From Sepioteuthis lessoniana (lineage: Eukaryota; Mollusca; Cephalopoda; Myopsida; Loliginidae): a DNA stretch of 64,000 nt. Made by a program: the position numbers and the translations under genes. Where the stretch lies: contig OY757924.1 in assembly GCA_963585895.1 (NCBI GenBank), positions 56,920,824 to 56,984,823 of the forward strand, read 5' to 3'. This document shows, piece after piece, positions 21,541 through 32,342 of this stretch (position 1 is its first letter; each line of letters starts with the position of its first letter). Under the pieces are notes generated by a model, which ran no database searches, had not been told where the DNA came from, and saw only the letters and a list, made by a program, of their open reading frames with translations.

Positions 21541-21743
21541 TGATGAATGGATTAAGGAATTTTTATTTTTTAAGTTTGAGTTTCTTCTGAGATAAGCGTA
21601 TAAAATTAGAAGTAAATGAAAGATAATAGAATTTTATCATCCCCAATAGAATATCATATAACCTAAATTGATATTATGAGGTACTACTTAACCAATCTCT
21701 TCAAGATTGAAACACTGTAAACAATTTTATGAATGCCTTGCAG

Positions 21744-21774
<31 letters not shown>

Positions 21775-21990
21775 TGGGTGTGTGCAATTTTCCTTTTAGT
21801 TACGATTTTATATTTAGTAACAGTTTCGTGGCTGTAAAGTTTAGTAATAAATAATCCCTGATAATATCCATTTTGACTGTATGTTTCGCTAGAAATTATA
21901 AAATCTTTGTGTCTTTGGTTTCGAACAAACAACTTTCTATAAATGGTTAAGGATGTTTCTATTTATGGATGACACTCTAATTTAAAGAGG
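21541..21990. repeat. Unassigned DNA with (GT)n
   Basis: A (GT)n tract of about 40 bp lies at 21744-21784. No gene or family is recognised in the rest. Confidence 0.5.
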
Positions 21991-21997
21991 AATATCA

Positions 21998-22785
21998 ATA
22001 AAAAAAAAAATTTGTAGGATAAAATGTGCAATGTAAAAGAATTTAGAAGGAATAAAATTTGATATGAAGTGAAATTTAAAGGTTAAAATTTGTCGGAATG
22101 TGAGTGACACTAAAGCTAAACGGTGGTATAAGGGGGTTCATTTATTTAACTGGGTAATTTGGGGGGGGGGGCTTTAGTTTGCAATATTAAACGGTAAGTT
22201 CAAACTATAAGTTCCGCGTCTTTCTAGATCGGATTATGGTTCGAAAAGATAACACAGACAATTAAGTTTTTAAAAAGGAATTTTTATACAAAGAAACAAG
22301 AAAAGGATAGAAAAGATAAAGTGTTGCAAATTTTAGTGTAATTTGCAGGAATTTACCTGAGAGAGTGTCCGGGAAACAAAATTCTTTGAATTTGAGTATT
22401 TTTTTTTTTTTATTATTGAAATGTTTCAGTGTTCATTAAATTGCGAGTGTTCTTTAGTTCTTTTTCAGCAGAACTCTCGGTTGAATTTTCTTTGAGTTGT
22501 TTAACTTGGTAGAATTTCAGTAGTCGACTTTCGTTTGATTCAACTTTTATTTCTTGGGAAGCTCCATTCAAGAAGCGAGTGACAAAACCCATCAGCTGGC
22601 TTAAGTTTTTCGTGTCATCAGTTTGGTCCCTGAATTCGTACAGAGGGTTCAATAGTAGTTCTCGACAAAAAGAGGAAGTAACTTTTTGGTGCTATTTTGT
22701 CTGAGATTCCTTCCTTTTCCACTCTGGCCAAATCAAGAGCCGCATGTGGTTGGCTAGAGTTTTCCTTAGAAATAAATTTTCATAA
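21998..22785. repeat. Long dispersed repeat, first copy
   Basis: About 790 bp that matches 60846-61678 in the same orientation with many small differences. Landmarks are GTTCGAAAAGATAACACAGA, GAGAGAGTGTCCGGGAAAC, TTGTTTAACTTGGTAGAATT and GCTTTTTGGTGC-like CTTTTTGGTGCTATTTTG. The minus-strand frame at 22413-22652 (79 aa, Glu/Ser/Lys-rich) is open here but only partly open in the second copy. I do not recognise a domain. It could be a solo LTR or an untranslated part of a retroelement. Confidence 0.5.
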
Positions 22786-22854
22786 TATCCGTGGTGAACA
22801 GTAACCTCTTATAATCATGATCGAACTTTGATTCACTTTCGAATTAATACTCTT

Positions 22855-22975
22855 TGGAAAGATATGAGCTTCCTTATCCCCCAGCTATGGGTTAAATATT
22901 ACAATTACTCTTATTCTAAAAGGACAGCTTTGCCATTAAATAACCCACAAAGGTCGATATGCCATTAAAAATCCT
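22855..22975 (+). mobile_element. SINE-B tail half
   Basis: GGAAAGATATGAGCTTCC, CCCCCAGCTATGGGTTAAAT and the hairpin tail ending CCATTAAAA. The 5' half is absent. It faces the minus-strand copy next door tail to tail. Confidence 0.6.
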
Positions 22976-22984
22976 TGTAGAAAA

Positions 22985-23150
22985 ACAACAGTGATACTAT
23001 TTAACCTATAACTGGAGGTATAAGGGGGTTCATACAATTCTCAAAAGTATTAGTCCAAAAGTGAACGTAGTAGCGAGACTAGAGTTCGAACTCACTTACT
23101 TTGGGGGCCATAGTCCAACACTTTAGCCATTACACCACGACCCAAATGCC
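22985..23150 (-). mobile_element. SINE-B, head and body
   Basis: The minus strand begins near 23150 with the tRNA-like head (GTGGTGTAATGGCTAAAGTG) and a B-box-like GAGTTCGAACTC complement at about 23083, then the body to about 23000. The tail is cut off by the junction with the neighbouring copy. Confidence 0.6.
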
Positions 23151-23780
23151 TCTTATATATAATCATATATCCATCAAAGAAAATATTTAAAAACAATTAT
23201 ATCTTAAACAAATTATTTTATAAGAATACTGAATCCTAAAATATTACTTTTTATTATTGGTTGTCTATTAAAAAAAATTATAAATATTATAGAGATGTCT
23301 TAAGAAATAATACCATTACAATTAATAACTAATAATAGTATTAATTTTATTCAAATAGAAGAATAGAAATATAGATTTTAAAAAATAAAAAATAAAATTG
23401 AAGTACGATGCCTAAAACCTTAATTCTTATCCATGGTAAAAAAAAAAATTTCGAATGAATAAACTTAAAATTAAATTATAAACAAAAAATCCCGCTCTGA
23501 CCGAGGAGATCCGTATCTTCACTTGTTAAGTCAGTTTCTGTATTCCAAGTATTTATTGGTGTGGTTGTTATATGATTCAATATTCTATTTAACTGAAAAC
23601 ATTTTTTAGATCAGACCTTTAGCATGGCAATAGTGTGACTAAGTTATGTTTGTAATATAAAATTCACTTTATTTGGGGATGAATAGAAATTAGATTTGCT
23701 AACGAGGGGTGCGCCAAGTAAAATACTTGATAAGCCTTGGTCTATATAATTATTTTGAAGGCTTTCACCCGAGAACTCGT
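23151..23780. other. AT-rich stretch without recognised feature
   Basis: Very AT-rich (about 23150-23480), with no repeat family or coding frame I can support. Confidence 0.45.
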
Positions 23781-23784
23781 CAGC

Positions 23785-24150
23785 TGTATTGACAGGGCTC
23801 TGAATACGCTCCCTTGCAAAGGAGTAAGACCCCCTCCAAAAGGGGGTCAGGGTTTGATACTAACCTGTTTCTGATGGCGAAGCTTTAGTTCTAGGTATCT
23901 GGTGAGTGTACGATATCTCTTCCTTCACATGACTCCTAGGACCACTCTAGTTGGGAGTTGTAGTACCTGTTATCGGTCAAATCGATCCATTAAGAAATTA
24001 TTCCTTTTTTATAGCACCGTGTGCAAAAAAATTAAAACTCTTGAAAAACAACTACGTAAAAATGTAAATACAAACCGAATCATAAACGCGATTCCCTAAG
24101 GCATAAAATAACCATGGACGGGTTGATATGTCGTTAAAACCAATTAATCC
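23785..24150 (+). repeat. Rep-E, diverged
   Basis: Head from GACAGGGCTCTGAATACGC through GGGAGTTGTAGTACCTGTTA to TCGGTCAAATCGATC, a short spacer, and the decayed hairpin tail GGCATAAAATAACC...GATATGTCGTTAAAACC (24098-24142). Confidence 0.55.
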
Positions 24151-24156
24151 ATCAGT

Positions 24157-24945
24157 CAGGTTATTAGACTGACTAATAATAGTCTGTGACACGAGAGCTT
24201 TGACAGCACCGACGCGCAGATTCATCGGCCCACTGAAATTATTCAGTGTGTCAGCCGTCTCATCTGCTTTTGCTTGATAGTGTCACTGATTATTATTACT
24301 ACAATGAGAAAACCCTGGGAATAGCTCAAGATAAAAGAACGATACCACGAGTTCTTTCCTTTTCTAAGGTAATATTTCTGTATCTTTCATCGAGTCTAAT
24401 AGGAAACTTGAATTTATTTCATCTCTTGAATGCGCAACAGAACCTCCATAAGTCTGTTTGTGCGCATGTAAGCGTTTAGATGTGTTATGACAGCTGAGAA
24501 GATGGAGGCGTGCGATAATTAACCAAGATCTTATTAGTCACAGATGTAAGGACAGTTCCCTCCCACGTCTTCTCACGTAAACTTAAAGCCACATGCATGA
24601 AAGGAAAAATGTGCATGGGAGACTACGTGTACCTATTGACGGAAAAGTAAAAATAAAATTACGACGACCTGAATCGTGATTTACTAAGATTAGCTTAGAT
24701 GTAGAACAAGGGCGGAAGCATGTGGTGCCCACTGAAAATCGGGTTCAATAACAATGGTCTTAAAAATTACACCACGTGAGATGTCCAAACAAACTGAATA
24801 TATATTTCAATTTATTCATATTTAAATGTACAGGTAATATAGCCGGTTTACTGTTAATGATCACGTGATAAATGGTGGACCGATAAGTTTGAGTTGTATC
24901 ACAGACGCTCTCGTGTCACCGACTATGAGTCTGTCTGATAACCTG
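24157..24945. mobile_element. Non-autonomous element with long inverted ends
   Basis: The left end (24157-24235) starts CAGGTTATTAGACTGAC and the right end (about 24870-24945) finishes GTCTGTCTGATAACCTG. They are reverse complements over about 75-80 bp with gaps, sharing GTGACACGAGAGC. The interior of about 630 bp has no transposase. The length and ends suit a MITE-like DNA transposon. I could not define the target duplication or superfamily. Confidence 0.55.
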
Positions 24946-25064
24946 TTTGATTGATTGATTGATTGATTGATTTTAACGACATATAAACCTGTCTTGAGTT
25001 ATTTTATGCCTAGAGGTGAGAGAATTGCATTCATTGTACGTCCGAAAGTACACTTGCTTGTTTG

Positions 25065-25690
25065 GTTTAGTTGTTTGGGTTTTATGGCATATCAACCTTT
25101 TGTAGGTTATTTAACGCCAAATCTATTTTATGCAAATAGTCGGTTCTCTTTCAAACAATTCAGTTTAAAATGAGTACACAGTTTGTCAAAAACCTTTCTA
25201 TATCAAAATATTCAATTTATTCAAACAGTTCTAATTCAGCTAATTCAGTTTAGTATAAGTACAGATTTTGTTTACACACAATTAAATGTCAAAACAGTTC
25301 TATATTAAACAATCAAATTTAGCGTAAGTACAGCTCTATTTCAAACAATTCAGTTTAGCATAAGTACGCGGTTTAAATGTAAGCACATAGTTTGTCAAAA
25401 ACACTTCTATTTCAAGCTATTCAGTTTAGTCAAACAATTCAGTTTAGCATAAGTATGCAGTTAGGGCTCTATCTATGGGTTAAATAGAACTATCAGGTGC
25501 TACCATTCCGAGCCAGAGTGGACCTAGTAGTAATGACAATGGGTACTCCGCATTCCCCAAAGCTCCAGCATCACTGGAACCTTGCCATCAAATTGTTTTG
25601 TGACATATCCAGGACACTCATGCGGGGTGGTCTTACACCTCCGCAGATGTCCAGTCGGTGTATTCTACAGCCCTAGCCGACTGGGCAGAC
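25065..25690 (-). repeat. Rep-E, complete
   Basis: The tail is at 25072-25130 (plus: GTTTTATGGCATATCAACC), the array of about six subrepeats runs to 25450, and the head to 25690 ends with CCTAGCCGACTGGGC. The C in the head is well preserved, including the terminal inverted repeat. Confidence 0.65.
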
Positions 25691-25799
25691 ATTTGTTTGC
25701 GTATTTGTTTCTTAAGAGGTTTTTTTTTATCTTTTTTTTTTTTTTTGCACATGGTCTTATCGAATACGAACTTTTTTTTTATGAAGACATATTAAACCC

Positions 25800-25934
25800 C
25801 TAGATGGGACCTTGATAGGTACTGCCACTCCAGCTCAGAATGGACCTGGGAGTAATGGTAATGAAGGGGTACTCCACACTCCCCAGAATTCCAGGACCGG
25901 AGCCACATTAGCAGTTTAATGTTATACCCAGAAC

Positions 25935-25972
<38 letters not shown>

Positions 25973-26035
25973 AGGGGTGGTCATACCCTTCTATCAGAAA
26001 TACAGTCAGCGTATTCTAAGCCTCACTGATAAGAC
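25800..26035 (-). repeat. Rep-E head with poly(T) expansion
   Basis: Head only: GGGACCTTGATAGGTACTGC to CAGCGTATTCTAAGCC. A T tract of about 34 bp at 25937-25970 replaces the usual short C-rich or spacer part. Confidence 0.55.
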
Positions 26036-26157
26036 CTTAAATCATCACGGATACAAATCAATACGTTCGTAGGTTCCAAAATCAGAGATCTATCAACAGT
26101 ATTCAAGACTCTTACTAATATACACTTTATCTTCCTAGGCCGTAAACACAGGCTTGA

Positions 26158-26505
26158 TTGCCCAGTCGTCAGGGGCTATAGAATACACCGACTGCTTCTC
26201 TGCAGAGGAGTAAGACCTCTCTCCCAACGAGTGTCCTGGATATAACACTAAACAATCTAATGGTGAGGTTCCAGTGATGCTGGAGCTTTGGGGAATGCGG
26301 AGTGCCCCTTCATAGCCATCGCTCCCAGCTCCACTCTAGCCCAGAGATGTAACACCTGATAGGCTCCTATCTATGGGTCAAATAGAACTAAACTGTGTAC
26401 TTATGCTAAACTGAATTGTTTGAAATTGTTTATTCGTATGAAAATGGATTTGGCATTAAATAATCTACAAAGGTTGATATGCCATAAAACCCATACAAAC
26501 CAAAC
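26158..26505 (+). repeat. Rep-E, short array, with target duplication
   Basis: Full head, about one and a half subrepeats and the complete hairpin tail, flanked by CACAGGCTTGA at 26147-26157 and 26506-26516. At about 348 bp it is roughly half the size of the copy at 31.6 kb. The difference lies in the subrepeat array. Confidence 0.7.
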
Positions 26506-26519
26506 CACAGGCTTGAGAC

Positions 26520-27725
26520 CCCATGTGCATATAAAGGTGGCACTATAGTAGGGCTAGTTTAAGCTTCTTAGGTGCTTGAGCCACAGTTGAACTTAGAGCA
26601 GAAAAACGAAAAATATGGGAATTGCTTTTTAACAAGAGAAAGGGAAGTGAGAAAGCGAAATTATATATTTTGATAGAACTAAAAGTATCACCAGGAATAG
26701 CGTAGTCAAAACAATGATAAAGACGGAGTAAAGATTAAAAAAGGGGTCAATCGCAGCCCAGGTGCAGATATGATTGTATGGGAACATTTCAGACCCTGAG
26801 AAATGGATTTTTTTTTCCTTCGGAAGACTGAGTAATTTGATTGATGTGACGTATTGGATAGGGCTGTCCACTGCTGGGGAAGAAGGCACAACGCCCGACA
26901 CATGGAAATGGAAGGAAACCCCTCCCACCTTTGAGTAACGGTCACAGAGAGTTATTGTTAAAGTAGGAGATAAGCAACCATGAATGGACTTAATTACTGA
27001 AATCTAATAAAGAAAACCGTTGATGATATACACCCTCTTGGAAATAAGAAAAATAATTATAAAAACCAAGTTTTTCCCAAAGCCAGGAACACGAAAAACG
27101 GAAGACAGAGCAGTCGGCAGAGAAACCCCCTAATCTCTCCGCGAGTTGAGCTTTGCACCAGACTTTCTGATTTAGAGAAGAGAGAACCACGAATTGGTCA
27201 CGGGAATCTGCTGTGAGAAAATTGATACCCGAACTGATAATTGTTCCAACTTAGCTTTGAGAAAACGTACCTACTACTACAATTAGGCTGACTGCTGAGA
27301 TAAAAGGGATCAGGTCTCTGAATTGCATTACTTCACTCGACGGGAAAGAGACTTGTATGATCAGACTTTTTCATTTTTAAAAAACTGACATAATTATTCT
27401 TTAAGAAACGGATTTTATTTTTTGTTGCTAAACTTTTTATTAATTATTGAACACTCCGTGTTTGTTTTGTCTCTGGCATTGCGACTTCAATCTTTTTCTT
27501 TGAATGATTAACCCTGTTTGATTTATTTGGCGATTGGCAAATTCGGTTACCTGGATCTAAAAACACAACGTGGGCAGATGGCCGGACAAGTCTAGGTCCA
27601 ATCCTTCATCGAAGCGGTGACCTGCCGGTGGTCCAAGTAATCGATTGGGTACAATCCTACCCTAATAAGAGAGGGAGAAATTCAAGTGAAGAAGGAACTT
27701 TCTTGAAGTTAAGACTTAAACACAT
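26520..27725. other. Longest unexplained stretch in the window
   Basis: Open minus-strand frames of 99 and 79 codons overlap at 26629-26945, one with a hydrophobic C-terminal segment, but neither has a recognisable domain. Some of this might be host intron or an unrecognised old repeat. I see no splice-bounded exon that I would defend. Confidence 0.35.
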
Positions 27726-27729
27726 ACGT

Positions 27730-28350
27730 TCCTCATGTAGTCTAACGGTTATCGTTGAAACAAATGGAATCGGTGATCCGAGTTCCAATCCTGGTCGAGG
27801 CTGTTGGCGTTTCATTTCGTACAAATTCCCTTGAAAAAGGCATGAATCCATTTTTTTCTCCAACCTCCATCTATGGGCATGCATTTACTCAACTCATCCA
27901 ACACGGGAAGCATGTTATATAAGGTCAATTTTTGTGTTGACTACAGCTGGTTTGAATTCGGGATTTTCCATCAAGGCTGGTTGTATGACTAAAGCTAAAT
28001 AAAAGTCTGCACTATTATTTACCTATAGCAAAGGGCCGGCAAGATGAATCTCGGAACTTAAACAAGCTTTACTTCGCTTAAAAATTGACCTTGTGTCATA
28101 TCCTGCACATGGTGGAAGTGTTGTGTAAGTACATACTTTAGCAGCAGAATTAGAAAAAGAAATAGAATCTCTCTTAAACGATAGTCTGTTTCGTTGTCTG
28201 TCGGATGAGTTAACAAGCTATGTACTCAAGTTTTTAGATAGTAAAAGGCATTCTTGAATTCAAACCAGCTTTACTACCCTTGAGAATTGACCTTGTGTCA
28301 CATCCTGCCAGTGGCGAAGGAGTTGGTTAAATACATACTTTCGTCACTTT
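27730..28350. mobile_element. Cluster of SINE-D pieces in both orientations
   Basis: 27730-27850 plus is a head with CTAACGGTTATCGTTG, GAGTTCCAATCCTGGTCGAG. 27895-28010 is a minus-strand tail and adjacent body (AAGGTCAATTTT, GGTTTGAATTC). 28025-28140 and 28240-28350 are two plus-strand tails, each with AAAATTGACCTTGTGTCA and ATCCTGC. Together they suggest repeated insertion of one family into itself. Confidence 0.5.
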
Positions 28351-28639
28351 CTTTCTGGAAAAATCATTAATTAAATCAGCAAAATTTTAATTAAGACGAT
28401 GCAGATCAGCTTCTATGTTCACAGTTGATAGAAATCTGAGAAGTTGCTATGAAATTGTTGAACGTAATCATTTTTTATTGTGAAACTCTAGGGTTGACTT
28501 TATTTACCTCTGGTAATCATGACAATCAGATTTAAACAAAAAAAAAATGAAAAGAATTTGAATTATGCATCCTGAGAAAAGGGAGGCATTAGAGAACGAC
28601 AAGTTTAATTAGTTTGTTAACCATTACACTACAAAGTGA

Positions 28640-28870
28640 GTCCCGTGGCGTAGTGGATAACGTGTTAGATTGCGATATTGTAGCAAACGAGTTCGAACTC
28701 CCGTCACGTTATTACCTTCACTTTCGGACTGATACCATTGGAAAAGGCATGAACTCCTCATCCCTCTAACTATGTGTTAAATAGTACCACTGCTGTTTTT
28801 CTACAATGATGGCTCTGGCACTAAATGACCCATGTAAGTTGATATGATATGCCATTTAAACAAAAAAGCC
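28640..28870 (+). mobile_element. SINE-B, full length
   Basis: A-box-like GTGGCGTAGTGGATAACGTG, B-box-like GAGTTCGAACTCC about 45 nt later, body CACTTTCGGACTGATACC and CTATGTGTTAAATAGTACC, and hairpin tail GGCACTAAATGACC...GATATGATATGCCATTTAA. The tail carries a small duplication of GATAT. The tRNA-like promoter spacing supports RNA polymerase III transcription. No ORF. Confidence 0.75.
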
Positions 28871-29009
28871 AAACTTGTCCAATACTCTATAGTAAGGGTT
28901 TCAAATTCAAGGAATCAAAAGGTTCGTTACGTCCTGAGAGGGACAGCAGATTAAAAGTGTAATGAAAGTCGATGTGTAATTTCCACCAGTTATGAGAGCT
29001 ATCTGCAAG

Positions 29010-29235
29010 ACAGTTGATAGCGCCCTATCTGTTGGGGCTGAAGAATACTCCGACAGCATCTTTGTAGAGAATTAAGAACATCCCCGCCCCAACGAGTGTT
29101 CAGGGTATGACACTGTAGTGAGGTTCCTGACCGCGAGATTTTAGGGAATGTGAAGTACCCCTGTATTACCATAAACCCCAGGTTCACTCTGACCCGGACT
29201 GGTTCCACCTTTTAGGATTTCACGCATAGACGAGA
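29010..29235 (+). repeat. Rep-E head, old copy
   Basis: GTTGGGGCTGAAGAATAC, AACGAGTGTTCAGGGTATG, AGTGAGGTTCCTG and CAGGTTCACTCTGACCCGG are recognisable. Array and tail are missing. Confidence 0.5.
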
Positions 29236-29439
29236 CCACATCAAGTAGTTAAAGAGCCCAGTTTGCTCTGTTAATTACCCAAAGCCCTTTTGGCTAAGAT
29301 CAAAGTGTAATATCTGTTCTAATTAGCTTAATATCTAATACGTCCCCGATATGGGGACGACGATATTAAATTGATTTTCGGAACAAGGCGAAGAGTTAGG
29401 GACTTGCACCGCCTTTGCCACGGGTGGCCCTGATATTGC

Positions 29440-29620
29440 AGTACCTCCAGGAATCAGTCTAGTCTCCCACCAGGGAGACAATTTGAAGAACACTTGGATT
29501 TATACCTTTCCCAAAGGTATCAGCGTTATATAAAATGTAAATAGCCTCGTTCAGGATTTTAACTCGAGTCAACATGTCTATTTCCTATTACGGTAACCAT
29601 TATACCACGAACATTATATA
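29440..29620 (-). mobile_element. SINE-D, head and body
   Basis: Minus strand: GGTATAATGGTTACCG A-box-like, GACTCGAGTT, then CATTTTATATAACGC and CTTTGGGAAAGG. The tail is not clear. Confidence 0.5.
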
Positions 29621-29639
29621 TAAGCTCCTTTCAGGTGTT

Positions 29640-30000
29640 TTTATTCCCTTTCTCCAAAACGAGAAGAGTGAAAATGAATAATAGTAAAGCAACCATATAC
29701 TTACCACTTTTAAATTGTATAAGTTTTTAGTTATATAAGTCCGTATATCTCATTCGTTATTGATTTGAATTTTACCTATCAAAACGAATTTTTTAAAATC
29801 TCACACAAATTTTACTAAATTGTTTTTTAAAAAAAATTACAGTTCACACTTCGTGGGTTGATAAGGCAAAGGTTTTTAGGAATATATACAAGCAGAACTC
29901 AAAATTTCAAAGAATCTAGAAAGATTTTGCTCTTTTATCAATTTTTTTTTTTTCATTTTTTATTTATTTTACTAGGTTATTATTGTCTTAAGCTGCTATG
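29640..30000. other. No recognised feature
   Basis: AT-rich with T tracts near 29939. A small frame at 29858-30043 runs into the following SINE and has no domain. Confidence 0.4.
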
Positions 30001-30017
30001 CTCCTTTTCATTAAGTG

Positions 30018-30144
30018 GGCACCTCAGGTGGTGTAACGGTTAGCAAGCTAGACTAGCGAGCCTACACGAATGAGTTCGAGTCTCATTGGGTGCCCCATTC
30101 ATTCGGCCTTGTGCTACATCGAAGCAAAGAGCTTTGTAAATTAC
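30018..30144 (+). mobile_element. SINE-C with perfect target duplication
   Basis: The 5' part folds like a tRNA: acceptor strands GGGCACC and GGTGCCC pair, GGTGTAACGGTTAGC fits the A box, and ATGAG-TTCGAGT-CTCAT forms a T arm with the B box. It ends in a short tail (GCCTTGTGCTACATCGAAGC, TTTGTAAATTAC). The 17-bp target CTCCTTTTCATTAAGTG is repeated exactly at 30001-30017 and 30145-30161. A tRNA predictor may flag it as a gene. The tail, copies and target duplications argue for a retroposon. Confidence 0.85.
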
Positions 30145-30161
30145 CTCCTTTTCATTAAGTG

Positions 30162-30450
30162 ATCAATACTATAAATTACGGTTTCTTCATTTATACATTT
30201 CTATCTACGCTGTTTAACTATTTTGGAAAAAAATTCCAAGCATGAGATAGAAGTGGGGGGGACACAAAGACAGGCAGTTGGCGTCAGATTCTTGCCATAC
30301 CCTTTTATCTTTCATTTTTTTCTTTTTTCTCCTTTTTTTATTTTCATTCATGTTCACTTGGTGAGTTACTGATTATCGAATTTCCAGATGTCTAAAGACT
30401 AGATTTTACTTCCATAGTAAGGCAATGATATTAGCAAATATATGCATCAT
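30162..30450. other. No recognised feature
   Basis: T-rich and G-run sequence with a short similarity to 9.6 kb (GTTTACTTC/ATTTTACTTC blocks). No gene. Confidence 0.35.
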
Positions 30451-30451
30451 C

Positions 30452-30995
30452 ATCATCATCATGTCGTGCGGCTAGCACGGATATCCCAGACCCTCTCTCT
30501 CCACGTCTCCCTATCATTCATCGCCTCGGCAGGTCTTCAGGGTTATATCCCGTATCATCACATAGCTGCTGTATGAATGTTCGAGCTGGTCGTCCTGCTT
30601 TTGATTGGCCATATGCGGGGGTCCACAGGAGTACATCACTTACGATCTCGTCCTTGCTTCTCCAGCAGCGTCCGGCATGTCTGGTTCGTCTAGCTTGTAT
30701 AGTTTTCGTGATAGGTGGTAGGTGACCGTACAGTTGGCGCCTTGTGGGGTGTTGCTGCCAGGACCTGTTCAATATTGCTCGCAGCATTCTTGTATAATTG
30801 CCGTCTAGCTTCTTCTCCAGCCGTTTAGTCAGCGTCCAAGTAGTGCATCCATATAGCAGTATCGACACGACCGCAGCCTGGAAGAGACTGCGTTTCATTT
30901 TATCGGTCAGCTTTGATTTCCATATGATCGAAAGCCTATCGATAGCTGTTCATGCCTTCGTTAGCCGCGTGTCGATGTCTATGTAACTATTTGGT
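30452..30995 (-). pseudogene. APE-LINE 3' end, open for 126 codons
   Basis: The minus strand from about 30990 reads DIDTRLTKAWTAIDRLSII-like sequence, then an open frame (30518-30898) with VVSILLYGCTTWTLTKRLEK, LDGNYTRMLRAILNRSWQQH, then YGHLPPITKTI and GRPARTFIQQLCDDTGYNPE. It breaks at the very end, where RERVRDIRA-like sequence is in another frame. This is the RT thumb and C-terminal domain. It lacks the catalytic YADD, so it is a 5' truncated insertion. It is one of the better preserved copies. Confidence 0.8.
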
Positions 30996-30999
30996 TTTG

Positions 31000-31320
31000 C
31001 ATGATAATTTCATAGGCAGTTTTTTTTTCAAATGCATTAAATAACTTTAAAAAATTCAATAAAGCATATTTATACAACCAAACATTTTAACTCAGGCTTT
31101 GGTTTGACATCTAGATTGGTTGCTCGATATTTGACAATTTTATTTGAGTTCATGTGATTTGCTTAATAACTTAAAAACAACGGGAAAAGAAATGTATTTC
31201 GATGTTGACCATTGGTGGCAGTGTAAATGTAGTTTTGCAAAAACTGGTGGGCCAACAAATTAGAAACAGCTTCTTAGCAATGTGTAACTCCTCCCCTCAA
31301 TTTTCTTGTTCTGAAGATCT
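31000..31320. other. No recognised feature
   Basis: AT-rich DNA between two APE-LINE fragments. It could be part of an old insertion, but I cannot show it. Confidence 0.35.
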
Positions 31321-31324
31321 AGGG

Positions 31325-31450
31325 TGTATGTGTTGCATTTTATCGGTCAGGTTTGATTTCCATATGATCGATAGCCTATCGATAGCTGTCCATGCCTTCG
31401 TTAGCCGTGTGTCGATGTCTTTTTCGGTTGATGAGACGCTGCTCAACCCA
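31325..31450 (-). pseudogene. APE-LINE thumb-region scrap
   Basis: The minus strand reads SSVSSTEKDIDTRLTKAW, then TAIDRLSIIWKSNLTDKM. It overlaps in sequence with 30900-30985 and so is a second, shorter copy or a duplicated piece in the same orientation. Confidence 0.65.
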
Positions 31451-31639
31451 AAAGTCTGAAAGTATGTAGAAATAAAAGAAATTCCACCAAATTAAAAAAA
31501 ATATCACGTTCGTATCGGAAAATCCTGATATGATTTTTACAGAATAATTTTGTCTAAGCATAATGTTAGAATAAGATAATCCTATATGTAAGTGATCAAG
31601 CTAAAGTCGGATATTTGGACTTTAAACTGAAGTCAACTT

Positions 31640-32332
31640 ACCCAGTCGGCTGGGGCTGTAGAATACACCGACTGCACCTCAGCAGAGGGGTAAGATACCC
31701 CCCAACAAGTGTCCAGGATATGACACTAAACAATCTAATAGTGAGGTTCCAGTGATACTGGGGCCTTAGGGAATGCGGAGCACCCCTTCATTGCCATTGC
31801 TCCTAGGTTCACTCTGGCCCGGAATGGTAGCACCTGATAGGGCCCTATCTATGGGTTAAATATAATTAAACTGCATACTTATACTTAACTGAATTGTTTG
31901 AATTAGAACTGTTTGATTAAACTGAATAGTTTGAAATAGAAATGTTTTGACAAACTGTGTACTTACATTTAAATTGCGTACTTATGCTAAACTGAACCGT
32001 TTGAAATGGAACTGTTTTTGAAATTGAAACTGTACTTACGCTAAACTGAATTGTTTAATATAGAAGTGTTTTGACATTTAACTGTGTGTAAATAAAATCT
32101 ATACTAAACTGAATTGCCTGAATTAGAACTGTTTGAGTAAACTGAACATTTTGAAATAGAAAGGTTTGACTAAACTGAATAGCTTGAAATAGAAATGTTT
32201 TCGACAATTAAACTGTGTACTCATGTTAAACTGAATTGTTTGAAAGAGAAATAAATATTTGCATAAAAATGGTTTTGGTGTTAAATAACCTACAAAGGTT
32301 GATATGCCATAAAACCCAACTAACCAAACCAA
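31640..32332 (+). repeat. Rep-E, longest complete copy
   Basis: Starts CCAGTCGGCTGGGGCTG and has a full head to about 31860, an array of about seven subrepeats (31865-32255), and the hairpin tail to CAACTAACCAAACC. AAGTCAACTT flanks both sides (31630-31639 and 32333-32342). At 693 bp it defines the outer limits of the family. Open frames within it on the minus strand are translations of the subrepeats. Confidence 0.75.
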
Positions 32333-32342
32333 AAGTCAACTT

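Noticed and set aside
26629-26945. Possible membrane protein exon
   Set aside because: A hydrophobic segment exists in one frame, but there is no start context, splice site pattern or homology I can name, and overlapping frames are equally open.
30018-30094. A real tRNA gene
   Set aside because: It has acceptor and T arms, but the same sequence plus a short tail occurs at 36.8 and 39.0 kb with target-site duplications, so it is a SINE.
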